Part shown: positions 18,369-25,992 of the stretch, in pieces
Layout of the letters: every line of letters begins with the position of its first letter
How positions within the stretch are numbered: position 1 is the first letter of the stretch
NCBI GenBank assembly: GCA_965214675.1
Contig: OZ243969.1
Location: 1,550,001-1,614,000, forward strand
Direction: 5' to 3'
Source: WTFY01 sp965214675
GTDB lineage: Bacteria > Pseudomonadota > Gammaproteobacteria > UBA4575
Length of the DNA: 64,000 bases
Position numbers and translations under genes: made by a program
The notes under the pieces: model-generated
What the model saw: only the letters and a program-made list of their open reading frames with translations
Told to the model about the DNA's origin: nothing
Database searches by the model: none

Positions 18369-18497
18369 TGGCAAGCCATCCACACAGGGGTGACCCGCAT
18401 CGCGATGCCCCGGGATGAGGTATACTTTGAGCGCAAATCCTGTACCTTCCGGGTTCCGTTGAAGCGGATAGCATTAAGGCTATTACAAGGAGGCACG

Positions 18498-19334
18498 ATG
18501 AGACATACACTGGTCCTGGCAGTACTGGGCCTGCTTATCGCAGGCTGCGGCGGCAGTCCCAGGGAAAAGCCGCCCGATACCCCGGAATACCACGCTATCC
18601 AGGACTACCGGCAGATCGCGGGCAACGCCAACCTGCTGTTGTCCACGGACCGGATCAACTACGTGCCCGGTCGCACCGAGCCCGAACGCGTCTCGGTGGA
18701 GTGCCGGGGCGGGTACTGCTCCGTGGGGTATTCGGCATTTTTGCGCGCCAACAAGGTGGTCCCCGTGTTCACGGAAGACCTCACGCTGCTGGGAACAGTC
18801 AATGGCACGAATGCGGCCATTGAAGAATACTCAGGCAGTTTCAATGACTCACACACCTACGGTGGCTGGATGGACCACAGCCTGTTTGCCTCGACAGTTC
18901 TCCTTTACAACAGCGATCTGGACCCGGACCAGGGCGTGATCCAGGCGTTTGCCACGGTCACCGGAAATACCACGAACACCAATCCCCTGACACAAGCGAC
19001 CTGGACGGGTTTTGTCTCCGCAAGGGATGATGCGGTCAACCCCGACCGGGCTTCGTATGTCACCGGTAATGCCCACATTTCCGTTCGCATCGGTGACCAG
19101 GTGATGGCGGATGTGCGCTTGAGCGATCTTGCCAACGTCAGCACCGGGCAGACCTACGGTGATGTGATCTTTGATGGCCTGGTGGTGACGGACGGGCAGT
19201 TCGCCCGCTACCACGCAGACGATGACCGGCTGTCCGGTGTGTTTTATGGCCCCAATCACGAGGAGGTCGGCGGAGTATTCGAGTCCACCGAGGGCCTGCT
19301 GGGTTCCTACGGAGGCCGCAAGATGGCCCAGTAG
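18498..19334 (+). CDS. Outer-membrane/surface lipoprotein with TbpB-like C-terminal barrel
   Basis: A 278-aa lipoprotein. AAGGAGG lies five bases before the ATG. The signal peptide ends in the lipobox LIAGC (Cys ~17). The C-terminal ~90 residues are beta-rich and contain GVFYGPNHEEVGGVFE...GSYGGRK, the pattern at the end of transferrin-binding-protein-B/factor-H-binding-type small barrels, where a strand ends with (G)xFxGxxA/N-EE-V-GG-F. Such lipoproteins are often flipped to the cell surface by Slam, and a Slam gene lies at 37517. Function unknown. It is 129 bp after the DUF1302-like gene, with its own leader. Confidence 0.75.
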   Translation: MRHTLVLAVLGLLIAGCGGSPREKPPDTPEYHAIQDYRQIAGNANLLLSTDRINYVPGRTEPERVSVECRGGYCSVGYSAFLRANKVVPVFTEDLTLLGTVNGTNAAIEEYSGSFNDSHTYGGWMDHSLFASTVLLYNSDLDPDQGVIQAFATVTGNTTNTNPLTQATWTGFVSARDDAVNPDRASYVTGNAHISVRIGDQVMADVRLSDLANVSTGQTYGDVIFDGLVVTDGQFARYHADDDRLSGVFYGPNHEEVGGVFESTEGLLGSYGGRKMAQ

Positions 19335-19520
19335 GTACTGGGTCGATCCGCAAGGGGTGCCCTCCTGATGGCAGGATTGCTCCATTCTGAATTGGCATGA
19401 GGGGATCCAGGCATCAGGCGTGAAGGAATAAGGTCGCCCTAAAATACCTTTCAAGCACTTTATTGCCTTCTATCGATCCCAGCCTAGTGCACCGCCATGC
19501 AGTGCTGAACGTATTATTTT

Positions 19521-19553
19521 CCCTATTGATAGCATTATATGCTATCAATAGGG
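19521..19553. promoter_or_regulatory. Perfect palindromic operator of fitAB
   Basis: A 33-bp perfect inverted repeat: arms CCCTATTGATAGCAT and ATGCTATCAATAGGG around a 3-bp centre. It ends 34 bp before the antitoxin ATG and overlaps where the promoter should be. The inner TGATAGCA/TGCTATCA half-sites resemble what I recall of FitA-bound DNA in Neisseria, so autoregulation by FitAB is likely. Confidence 0.85.
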
Positions 19554-19587
19554 TATGCTCATACTCATTCAATCAAGGAGTACATCC

Positions 19588-19845
19588 ATGAGTACCACAA
19601 TCATTGTTCGAGGCATCAATCCGGGCGATAAATCATGGATCAAGCAGGAAGCTGCTCACAGGGGCCTTTCCATGGAAGAGTTTGTGCGTCGTTTGATTCA
19701 AGAAAAACGTGAGCACTCGGCAGAGCATATCAAACCGTCAGAAGTCTTTCGGCGGTATTTTGGGCCCGAGCACGGAGTTGAGTTGCCGCTGTCTGAGCGC
19801 TATGGCTACCGGCCTGTCATGCTCTCCGATGAGAGCGGCGCATGA
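19588..19845 (+). CDS. fitA: FitA-like ribbon-helix-helix antitoxin
   Basis: An 85-aa antitoxin. The N-terminal ribbon-helix-helix (TTIIVRGINPGDKSWIKQEA, HRGLSMEEFVRRLI) binds DNA. The C-terminal tail (SEVFRRYFGPEHGVELPL) should wrap the PIN toxin. AAGGAG lies eight bases before the ATG; an in-frame ATG at 19555 has no such site and overlaps the operator. The last codons overlap the toxin start (ATGA), the standard antitoxin-first layout. Confidence 0.9.
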   Translation: MSTTIIVRGINPGDKSWIKQEAAHRGLSMEEFVRRLIQEKREHSAEHIKPSEVFRRYFGPEHGVELPLSERYGYRPVMLSDESGA

Positions 19846-20291
19846 CAGCACCCATTTCCTGGTTTCTCGATACCAATATTTTGTCCGAAATGATGCGACC
19901 GAATCCTGAGCCGCGTGTCACTCAATTTCTAGACGCGATTGCTCCAGAAGGGATGGGTCTGGCGGCAATTACAGTCTGGGAAATCTTCAATGGTATTGGC
20001 CAGCTGGACCCTGGCAAACGTCGACAAGATATTACTGGCCGATTTCAAGGGATACTCGATGATTTGTTCGAGGATCGGGTCTTCGACTGGACGGCTGCAG
20101 ATGCCAAGGTCTGTGCCCGAATCATGGAAGACAAACGCCGACGCGGTGAGCCGCTCGACAGCCATCTTCCAGATGCGATGCTTGTAGGAACAGCCAAACG
20201 CTGTGGCTGTGGCATCATCACACGTAACGAAAGTGAGTTTGTCTATACAGGGGTCCAGGTAGTCAACCCTTGGGGGGAAGGACTACTTTGA
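19842..20291 (+). CDS. fitB: FitB/VapC-like PIN-domain ribonuclease toxin
   Basis: A 149-aa PIN toxin that should cleave RNA with Mg2+. The acidic active-site positions are visible: FLDTNILSE (N-terminus), VWEI (~45), and LPDAMLVGTA with ITRNESEF near the C-terminus. Length is typical of the family. It overlaps the antitoxin by 4 bp and looks intact. Confidence 0.9.
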   Translation: MTAPISWFLDTNILSEMMRPNPEPRVTQFLDAIAPEGMGLAAITVWEIFNGIGQLDPGKRRQDITGRFQGILDDLFEDRVFDWTAADAKVCARIMEDKRRRGEPLDSHLPDAMLVGTAKRCGCGIITRNESEFVYTGVQVVNPWGEGLL

Positions 20292-20314
20292 GGCAGGTCT
20301 CACTCCAACCCTCT

Positions 20315-20345
20315 TGTCGCCCGTTGTAGGGCATCGGCAGGGAGC
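20315..20345 (-). pseudogene. Scar of a duplicated gpmI 3' end
   Basis: About 31 bp closely match (four to five mismatches) the last codons of gpmI at 20957-20987. On the minus strand it reads GSLPMPYNGR against RSLLVPYNGR of the real gene. The cytochrome c gene lies between the two copies. Confidence 0.6.
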
Positions 20346-20464
20346 CATATCAACATTTGATGTGCAGCAAACGACGAAACCAGTCAAGATGGATAATATC
20401 ACTTGCTGCGATACCGACGATTATCTACCCTTGATTCGGGCATGAATTGGAGTAAGTTTAGCTC

Positions 20465-20944
20465 ATGAAGTGGGGGATTCTGACAGCAGGTATTACCGTG
20501 CTTACGGGTTTAGCAGTTGTAATGAACAGCCCTCTGGATGCGCGCCAAGGGATGCCTGTACAGCCGGAAATCGTGGATACCAGGGTGGGCAAAATTCTCT
20601 ATGCCCAACATTGTGCCTCCTGTCATGGAACTCGTCTGCAGGGCCAGAAGGATTGGCGCAAGGAAAGTGCAAAAGGGGTGTACCCGGGACCCCCGCACGA
20701 TGAGACGGGCCATACCTGGCATCATGGGGATGGATTACTGTTTACGTACACCAAGTATGGCGGTACGGCTACACTCGCTGCACGGGGACTGAAGGATGTC
20801 AAAAGTGGTATGCCGGGGTTCGGCAGCGTACTGAGCGATCAGCAGATCTGGGATATCCTGGCGTTTATCAAATCGACGTGGTCACAACGTGTGCGCGAGT
20901 TGCAGGCACAGCGTACCCAAGTCGAACAAATGGACTCGCGATAG
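20465..20944 (+). CDS. Periplasmic monohaem cytochrome c
   Basis: A 159-aa protein with a signal/anchor segment (KWGILTAGITVLTGLAVVM), one haem-binding CASCH at ~50-54 and a likely axial Met in SGMPGFGSVLSDQQIWDILAFI, the class I cytochrome c signature. The insert between haem site and Met ligand is longer than in the smallest cytochromes and rich in Gly/His. It ends 11 bp from the convergent gpmI. Partner unknown. It carries electrons in the periplasm, possibly for a copper or molybdenum enzyme not in the window. Confidence 0.88.
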   Translation: MKWGILTAGITVLTGLAVVMNSPLDARQGMPVQPEIVDTRVGKILYAQHCASCHGTRLQGQKDWRKESAKGVYPGPPHDETGHTWHHGDGLLFTYTKYGGTATLAARGLKDVKSGMPGFGSVLSDQQIWDILAFIKSTWSQRVRELQAQRTQVEQMDSR

Positions 20945-20955
20945 AACCGATACGG

Positions 20956-22500
20956 TTATCGCCCGTTGTAGGGTACCAGCAGGGAGCGCCCGGTCATTGA
21001 CTTGGGCTTTCGGATTCCCATCAGCTGCAATACCGTCGGAGCCACGTCACTCAGGCCACGTCCGTTGGCCAGGTCCCAGTTGTCCTCGTCAATCACCAGG
21101 CACGGCACCGGGTAGGTGGTGTGCTGGGTATGTGGCTCACCGGTATGCGGGTCGACCATCTCGTCGCAGTTGCCATGATCGGAGGTCACCACCACCGAGA
21201 CGCCCTGTTCCACGGCCGCATCGAGCACGCGACCGGCATGCGTATCGAGGGCCTCCAGGGCCGCGATCACGGCCTCTTTCTTGGCCGTATGTCCGACCAT
21301 GTCGCCGTTGGCGAAGTTGGTCACTACCAGCGAGTAGGACGGGTTGCGCAAGGCCTTGATGACCTCGTCGGCCACTTCCTCGGCGCTCATCTCGGGCTGC
21401 TCGTCGTAGGTGGCGACCCGGGGTGAGGGGACGATCTTGCGGTCCTCGCCCTCGTAGGCTTCCTCGTGCCCGCCGTTGATGAAGTAGGTCACGTGCGGGT
21501 ACTTTTCGGTTTCCGCACAGTGGAACTGGTGCATCTCGAGCTTGCTGATAATCTGCGCGAGGTTGGTTTCCGGGCGACGCGGCGGAAAGACCACGGGTCC
21601 GAGAAACTCCTTGCTGTATTTCGTCATCATGACCAGGCGCACCGGTTTGAATCCGAAGCCGCGGTCAAAGGCCTTGAAGCCTTCCTTGGCCAGTGCCTTG
21701 CTGAGCTGCAGCGGGCGGTCGCTGCGGAAATTGCAAAAGATCACCGGAACCCCTGCGCTCATGGGACGTGCACCGTCAATCACCGTCGGGGCAATGAACT
21801 CGTCGGTCTCGCCGCGCTCGTAGGCATTCATGATCGCGCGCTTGGCGTCCGCGGCCTTCTCACCCTCGCCGCGTACCAGGGCGCGCCAGGCCTTCTCCGT
21901 GCGCTCCCAGCGCCGGTCGCGATCCATTGCGAAATAGCGCCCCATGACCGTGGCGATCACACCGTCGGCCTTGTTCAGGGCCCGGTTCAGGCGCATCAGG
22001 TACTTGCGCGCACTCTTGGGCGGGGCATCACGCCCGTCCGTGATCAGGTGCAACACCGGGCGGGTATCGTTGTCGCGGCACAGCTTGATGAGGGCAATGA
22101 TGTGGTTGATGTGCGAGTGTACGCCACCGTCCGAGAGCAGGCCGATCAGGTGCACATGGCCGTCTTTTTTCTTGCCCTGCTTGATGGCGCGCATCAGCGG
22201 CGACATCTCGGCCAGGCTGCCGTCTGCGATGGCATCGTTGATGCGGATCAGGTCCTGGCGAATGACCGAGCCGCAGCCGATGGTCATGTGTCCGACCTCG
22301 GAGTTGCCCATCTGTCCGGGTGGCAGGCCGACCGCCTCGCCGGAGGCTTCCAGCACGGTGTGCGGATAGTGGGAGAAATAGTGGTCCAGGCGCGGGGTCT
22401 CGGCGCGCAGCACGGCATTGTTGGCCTTGCTGGGGTTCACACCGATGCCGTCCAGGATGACCAGCATGACGCGGTTTCGAAGCTTGATCGGTTTTTTCAC
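20956..22500 (-). CDS. gpmI: 2,3-bisphosphoglycerate-independent phosphoglycerate mutase
   Basis: A 514-aa glycolytic enzyme interconverting 3- and 2-phosphoglycerate with two Mn2+. LVILDGIG carries the first metal Asp, GQMGNSEVGH the phosphorylated Ser, ITDGRDAPPKSA and GRYFAMDRDRRW line the substrate pocket, NFRSDRP follows, and NGDMVGHTAKKEA plus VVTSDHGNCDEM give the second metal set. Length is normal for the family. It lies downstream of tatC on the same strand, 57 bp away. Confidence 0.97.
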   Translation of the reverse strand: MKKPIKLRNRVMLVILDGIGVNPSKANNAVLRAETPRLDHYFSHYPHTVLEASGEAVGLPPGQMGNSEVGHMTIGCGSVIRQDLIRINDAIADGSLAEMSPLMRAIKQGKKKDGHVHLIGLLSDGGVHSHINHIIALIKLCRDNDTRPVLHLITDGRDAPPKSARKYLMRLNRALNKADGVIATVMGRYFAMDRDRRWERTEKAWRALVRGEGEKAADAKRAIMNAYERGETDEFIAPTVIDGARPMSAGVPVIFCNFRSDRPLQLSKALAKEGFKAFDRGFGFKPVRLVMMTKYSKEFLGPVVFPPRRPETNLAQIISKLEMHQFHCAETEKYPHVTYFINGGHEEAYEGEDRKIVPSPRVATYDEQPEMSAEEVADEVIKALRNPSYSLVVTNFANGDMVGHTAKKEAVIAALEALDTHAGRVLDAAVEQGVSVVVTSDHGNCDEMVDPHTGEPHTQHTTYPVPCLVIDEDNWDLANGRGLSDVAPTVLQLMGIRKPKSMTGRSLLVPYNGR

Positions 22501-22557
22501 GAAATACGCGGGGCTGTAAAAGCTGGCAATTATGCACCAAATGCCAGGGGGTGTCTG

Positions 22558-23487
22558 CTAGTCGGAAGGGGGCTTTTCGTCCTCGTCATCCTCAAGCGGG
22601 GGCACCGGTGCAAGCTCCGCCGCGCGCTCCTCTGGCGACAGCGGCACGGCACTGGCCGCAGTCGGGGTCGATGGCGTTCCGGCTCGGATCGGCTCGCCGC
22701 CCGGGGTGGTGGGCACGACCTTCTTCGGTTTGACCAGGCGTGAGAACAACAGGCCGAGTTCGAACAGGATCCACACCGGGACGGCGAGCAGTACCTGCGA
22801 GATCACGTCCGGCGGGGTCAGCAGCATGCCGATCACGAAGGCGGCAACGATCACGTACGGGCGCTTGGCAGCCATCTGCTTCGGGGTCATCACGCCGATG
22901 CGCACCAGCACCAGGGTCACCACCGGCACCTCGAACGCCGCGCCAAAGGCGATGAAGATCTTCATGACGAAATCAAGGTAGCGGCCAATGTCGGTCATCA
23001 CCGCGACGCCTTCCGGGGCCGTCTTCGTGAAAAAGCCGAACATCAGCGGAAAGACGACGAAGTAGGCGAACGCCATGCCGACGTAAAACAGCACCGAGCT
23101 CGACACCAGGATCGGGAACACCAGCGTTTTCTCGTTCTTGTACAGGCCCGGGGCGACGAACGCCCAGGCGTGGTACAGGATCAGCGGCACGGCCAGCACC
23201 AGGCTGAGCAAAAACACCAGCTTGAACGGGGTCAAAAACGGTGAGGCCACCTCGATGGCCACCATCGTGCTCGACTCCGGCAGGTGTGCCATCAGCGGGC
23301 CGGCCAGCCAGCCGTACAGGGTGTTGGCGAACGGGAACATCACGATCAGCAGGGCGAACACGCTGCCGACCACCCACATCAGGCGGGTGCGCAGCTCGTA
23401 CAGGTGCGAGAGCAGGGTTTCCTGCTTGCCCTCGGTGGCCTCGGAACTTTCGGTTTCCTGCGTGCCGCTGTCGGGTTCAGTCGCCAT
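22558..23487 (-). CDS. tatC: Twin-arginine translocase subunit TatC
   Basis: A 309-aa inner-membrane protein, core of the Tat receptor. It shows LLSHLYELRTRLMWVVGS (the conserved N-terminal signal-peptide site), six membrane spans, and FGAAFEVPVVTLVLVRIGV. The C-terminal ~60 residues are a Pro/Glu-rich cytoplasmic tail longer than in E. coli. The start is ATG 23487, overlapping tatB by 11 bp; the frame is open further upstream but lies inside tatB. Confidence 0.97.
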   Translation of the reverse strand: MATEPDSGTQETESSEATEGKQETLLSHLYELRTRLMWVVGSVFALLIVMFPFANTLYGWLAGPLMAHLPESSTMVAIEVASPFLTPFKLVFLLSLVLAVPLILYHAWAFVAPGLYKNEKTLVFPILVSSSVLFYVGMAFAYFVVFPLMFGFFTKTAPEGVAVMTDIGRYLDFVMKIFIAFGAAFEVPVVTLVLVRIGVMTPKQMAAKRPYVIVAAFVIGMLLTPPDVISQVLLAVPVWILFELGLLFSRLVKPKKVVPTTPGGEPIRAGTPSTPTAASAVPLSPEERAAELAPVPPLEDDEDEKPPSD

Positions 23488-23854
23488 CTTTTTTCTCAGC
23501 AGTTGGGGCGTCCGAGACAGGCTCGGGCTTGGAGTCTTCGATCTGCTTCTCGACAGCTTCCACCAGCGGGTCCTCGTCGTCCTCGTTTTCAAGATCCTCC
23601 TCGAATTCGCGCTGCGTGTCCTTGAGGATGGCCTTGAGCTCGCCGATCTCGGATTGCTGCTTTTCCAGCATCTCCTTCAGTTCAACGGAGCGGATCTCGG
23701 ATTCGATGTCGGCGCGAAACGCGGCCAGCGTGCGCTTGGCACGGCCGAACCAGCGACCGGCCTGGGCCGCCAGGCGCGGCAGGCGTTCGGGTCCGACCAC
23801 CAGCAACACCACCACCATGACCAGGGTTAGCTCCCAGAAGCCGAAATCAAACAT
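23477..23854 (-). CDS. tatB: Sec-independent translocase subunit TatB
   Basis: A 125-aa protein with the TatB N-terminal span and motif FDFGFWELTLVMVVVLLVVG-PERLPR, an amphipathic helix, then an acidic Lys/Glu-rich tail. It sits between tatA and tatC and overlaps tatC. Confidence 0.95.
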   Translation of the reverse strand: MFDFGFWELTLVMVVVLLVVGPERLPRLAAQAGRWFGRAKRTLAAFRADIESEIRSVELKEMLEKQQSEIGELKAILKDTQREFEEDLENEDDEDPLVEAVEKQIEDSKPEPVSDAPTAEKKDGD

Positions 23855-23866
23855 GGGGCTTTGGGA

Positions 23867-24049
23867 TTATTCTTTCGGCGGAATTTCTTCGGACTTGGGC
23901 TTTTCGGGCTCGCTGTCTTCCTTGACGGATTTCTTGAAGTTCTTGACCGCGCTGCCGATGTCCCCGCCAATGTTGCGCAATTTTTTCGTGCCGAAAATCA
24001 ACACGATGATCAGTAGTACGATCAGTAGCTGCCAGGGGCTGATTCCCAT
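23867..24049 (-). CDS. tatA: Sec-independent translocase subunit TatA
   Basis: A 60-aa protein with a single span (SPWQLLIVLLIIVLIFGTKK), the FGTKKLRNIGGDIGSAVKNF hinge and amphipathic helix, and a charged tail. First tat gene after hisE, a common gammaproteobacterial order. Confidence 0.96.
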   Translation of the reverse strand: MGISPWQLLIVLLIIVLIFGTKKLRNIGGDIGSAVKNFKKSVKEDSEPEKPKSEEIPPKE

Positions 24050-24086
24050 AACGTTTACTCCGGTTCAATCATTGTTACGTACGGGC

Positions 24087-24413
24087 TCAACGTGAACGCT
24101 CGCGCTGCGCCTTCTCCACAAGCCCCGAGGTTCCGAACCTGTGCTCGAGCTCATCCAGCACCGCCTGCGGACCAATCTCGCGCCAGGCCAGAAGCACCAG
24201 GCAGTGAAACCACAGGTCGGCCACTTCATGGACCAGGTGATCGGGTTCACCGCTGCCGGCCTCCACCGTCTCGCCGGCCTCCTCGCGGATCTTGGCCAGC
24301 ATCGCATCCAGTCCGCCCGCGTACAGGCGGGCCACGTAGGAATCCTCGGGCGAGGCCTGCTTTCGCGACTCCAGGGTCTCGGCAATTTTCAGCAGGGTAT
24401 CGTCGGTGCTCAT
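24087..24413 (-). CDS. hisE: Phosphoribosyl-ATP pyrophosphatase
   Basis: A 108-aa HisE carrying out the second step of histidine synthesis. MazG-like helices carry the metal site: IREEAGETVEAG and HEVADLWFHCLVLL. It is a stand-alone HisE; no HisI (cyclohydrolase) domain is fused and no hisI gene lies upstream, where it is expected after hisF. About 5 kb of accessory DNA separates it from hisF. Confidence 0.95.
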   Translation of the reverse strand: MSTDDTLLKIAETLESRKQASPEDSYVARLYAGGLDAMLAKIREEAGETVEAGSGEPDHLVHEVADLWFHCLVLLAWREIGPQAVLDELEHRFGTSGLVEKAQRERSR

Positions 24414-24534
24414 CGCTCGTGTTCGCCAGGCTGCGGCCCCCTACAGTACCACAGGCCCGGCCTGCGGCTCTATTATAGCGCCTTTGGGGTAGCGGCTCAG
24501 TTTGAAATATCTAATCTGAATTCAGAATAAGTTT

Positions 24535-24648
24535 ATGGGTATCGAAGAACTACTTGTATGGGCAATGGCGGTCGGCATGGTCACGTTAGGCATATGTGTA
24601 GTCGTGCCTGTAATCTTGATGATGATTAAATCAGCCCTTAAATCCTGA
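24535..24648 (+). CDS. Possible small membrane peptide
   Basis: A 37-codon ORF too short for routine calling: MGIEELLVWAMAVGMVTLGI, then a Val/Pro/Ile/Met stretch ending MMIKSALKS. It would be one hydrophobic helix with a basic end. No convincing ribosome binding site is seen, so it may be chance. Confidence 0.3.
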   Translation: MGIEELLVWAMAVGMVTLGICVVVPVILMMIKSALKS

Positions 24649-24651
24649 TAC

Positions 24652-24912
24652 CTACTTCTTCTTCTGGTTTTGGTGAATTTTTGTGCCGTAAGCACCAGCA
24701 AACAGTGTGCTTGTTACAAAAGTAAAAAACATTAAGTTATCTTCTGGAAGTTTCCCTAGAAACATTTCCACTACTATTGATAAAACAACAATCCATCCTA
24801 TTATAGCTCCCCCTACAGCTATAAACCTCGTAGATGAAAACTGTTTTTCCTTCTCGTCTGATAGCATCTCCAACCAAAACTTGCGCTTCTGATTATCTTC
24901 TGGGTCTAGCAT
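24652..24912 (-). CDS. Small two-span membrane protein of unknown function
   Basis: An 86-aa protein. GGAG lies eight bases before the ATG at 24912, preferred over an ATG 14 codons upstream. A charged N-terminus (DPEDNQKRKFWLEMLSDEKE) is followed by two membrane spans (~32-52 and ~58-76) and a Lys-rich end. Base composition is AT-richer than the his/tat genes, consistent with acquisition. No family recognised. Confidence 0.6.
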   Translation of the reverse strand: MLDPEDNQKRKFWLEMLSDEKEKQFSSTRFIAVGGAIIGWIVVLSIVVEMFLGKLPEDNLMFFTFVTSTLFAGAYGTKIHQNQKKK

Positions 24913-24954
24913 TTCACATGCTCCTTTAGGGTTTATATGCTCGGAATAGGGCAC

Positions 24955-25346
24955 GCAGGCAATAGAGCATGGTAACTGTGAACCGGTAATCTCTACGAGT
25001 ATTCATACGTGACTTCTTCCTGTATAGGCTCAGATACCTTTGGCACTTATCAGCGGATCTGATCTGTTGCTTTGAATGAAGGCGGCTGGCAATCATTACG
25101 AAAAAGATTGATTACATCGTACAAATCCCTTGGCCTGCCTTTTTCGCCAAAAACCTAAGGGTAGTTGTAACTCTCAATCAATATTCCATCGTTTGAGTTT
25201 GACCATCCTGATTGTTGAGCTAACTTAAAATTAGACCTTGGCACTCTTTCTTTCGAGAATCCTATATTATTTTGATCGAATATTTATATTATATGATATA
25301 ATTATTATTAATACATATAGTTACATATTTAAAATACTGTATTGAT
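24955..25346. other. AT-rich gap with one repeat copy
   Basis: No convincing gene. It contains the 48-bp dispersed repeat at 25035-25082 and becomes very AT-rich from about 25190 towards the AbiEi-like gene. Confidence 0.5.
25035..25082 (+). repeat. 48-bp dispersed repeat, copy 1
   Basis: Matches 52102-52149 with two mismatches in 48 bp (begins TACCTTTGGCACTT, ends GAATGAAGG). Only the left part of the longer element at 52102-52231 is present here. Confidence 0.8.
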
Positions 25347-25381
25347 GTCGTATATTTACACTTACCAAGTGTCGTATATTT
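25347..25381. promoter_or_regulatory. Direct repeats, candidate operator of the AbiEi-like gene
   Basis: GTCGTATATTT occurs at 25347 and 25371 (24-bp spacing), with an inverted ACACTT/AAGTGT between them, just before the GTG start at 25395. This is consistent with autoregulation by the winged-helix antitoxin. Confidence 0.5.
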
Positions 25382-25394
25382 GTAGGATAGTATT

Positions 25395-25811
25395 GTGGCT
25401 CTTAATACTTTGGAAAGTAGAATCAGATACCGATTGAGTCGCAGCAAGGATTCAGTCTTCACACCCATGGACTTTTTGGACTTGTCAGACCGTGACCAGA
25501 CAGGCCGTGTGCTAAGAAAGCTGGTTGCTGAACAGTCGCTTGTTAAAATTGCCCGTGGCCTGTATGCGAAGACCAAGACATCCTCAGCAACAGGCAAAAC
25601 AATTCCTGCCAAAGCTTTACCTGTTCTGGCAAAAGAGGGGCTGACTAAAATTGGTGCACGGGTTGTCCCTTCGCGTGCCGAGCAGGCATATAACTCAGGC
25701 GAAACAACGCAAGTTCCGACAGGGCGAGTTATAGCGATCAAAGGAAAGCGTGTTTCACGCAAGATCGGTTACAACGGAAACTACATTGTGCTAGAACGTG
25801 CCACTCGATAG
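25395..25811 (+). CDS. AbiEi/DUF6088-like winged-helix antitoxin, apparently orphan
   Basis: A 138-aa protein starting at GTG. The N-terminal winged-helix (SRIRYRLSRSKDSVFTPMDF, RVLRKLVAEQSLVKIARGLY) and the following PTGRVIAIKGKRVSRKIGYNG are typical of AbiEi-type antitoxins, which repress their operon and counter an AbiEii nucleotidyltransferase toxin. The partner should follow directly. GGAGGAGC is present at 25824-25832, but the frame from GTG 25833 stops after 21 codons, so the toxin is missing. Confidence 0.72.
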   Translation: MALNTLESRIRYRLSRSKDSVFTPMDFLDLSDRDQTGRVLRKLVAEQSLVKIARGLYAKTKTSSATGKTIPAKALPVLAKEGLTKIGARVVPSRAEQAYNSGETTQVPTGRVIAIKGKRVSRKIGYNGNYIVLERATR

Positions 25812-25992
25812 CGAGTTGATCAACGGAGGAGCGTGAATGTGATCTCACTGCACGCAAATTATTGGGTCATCCTCGAGCAAGTAGCCTTTTCCGGGTGACC
25901 GTACGGGCAGTACTCAATGAAACTGCTTGCGAGAAAAGTGCACAGACTAGCGAAAAAGTGACTGGTTACTTCTGCCGGGAATATTGTTTTTC

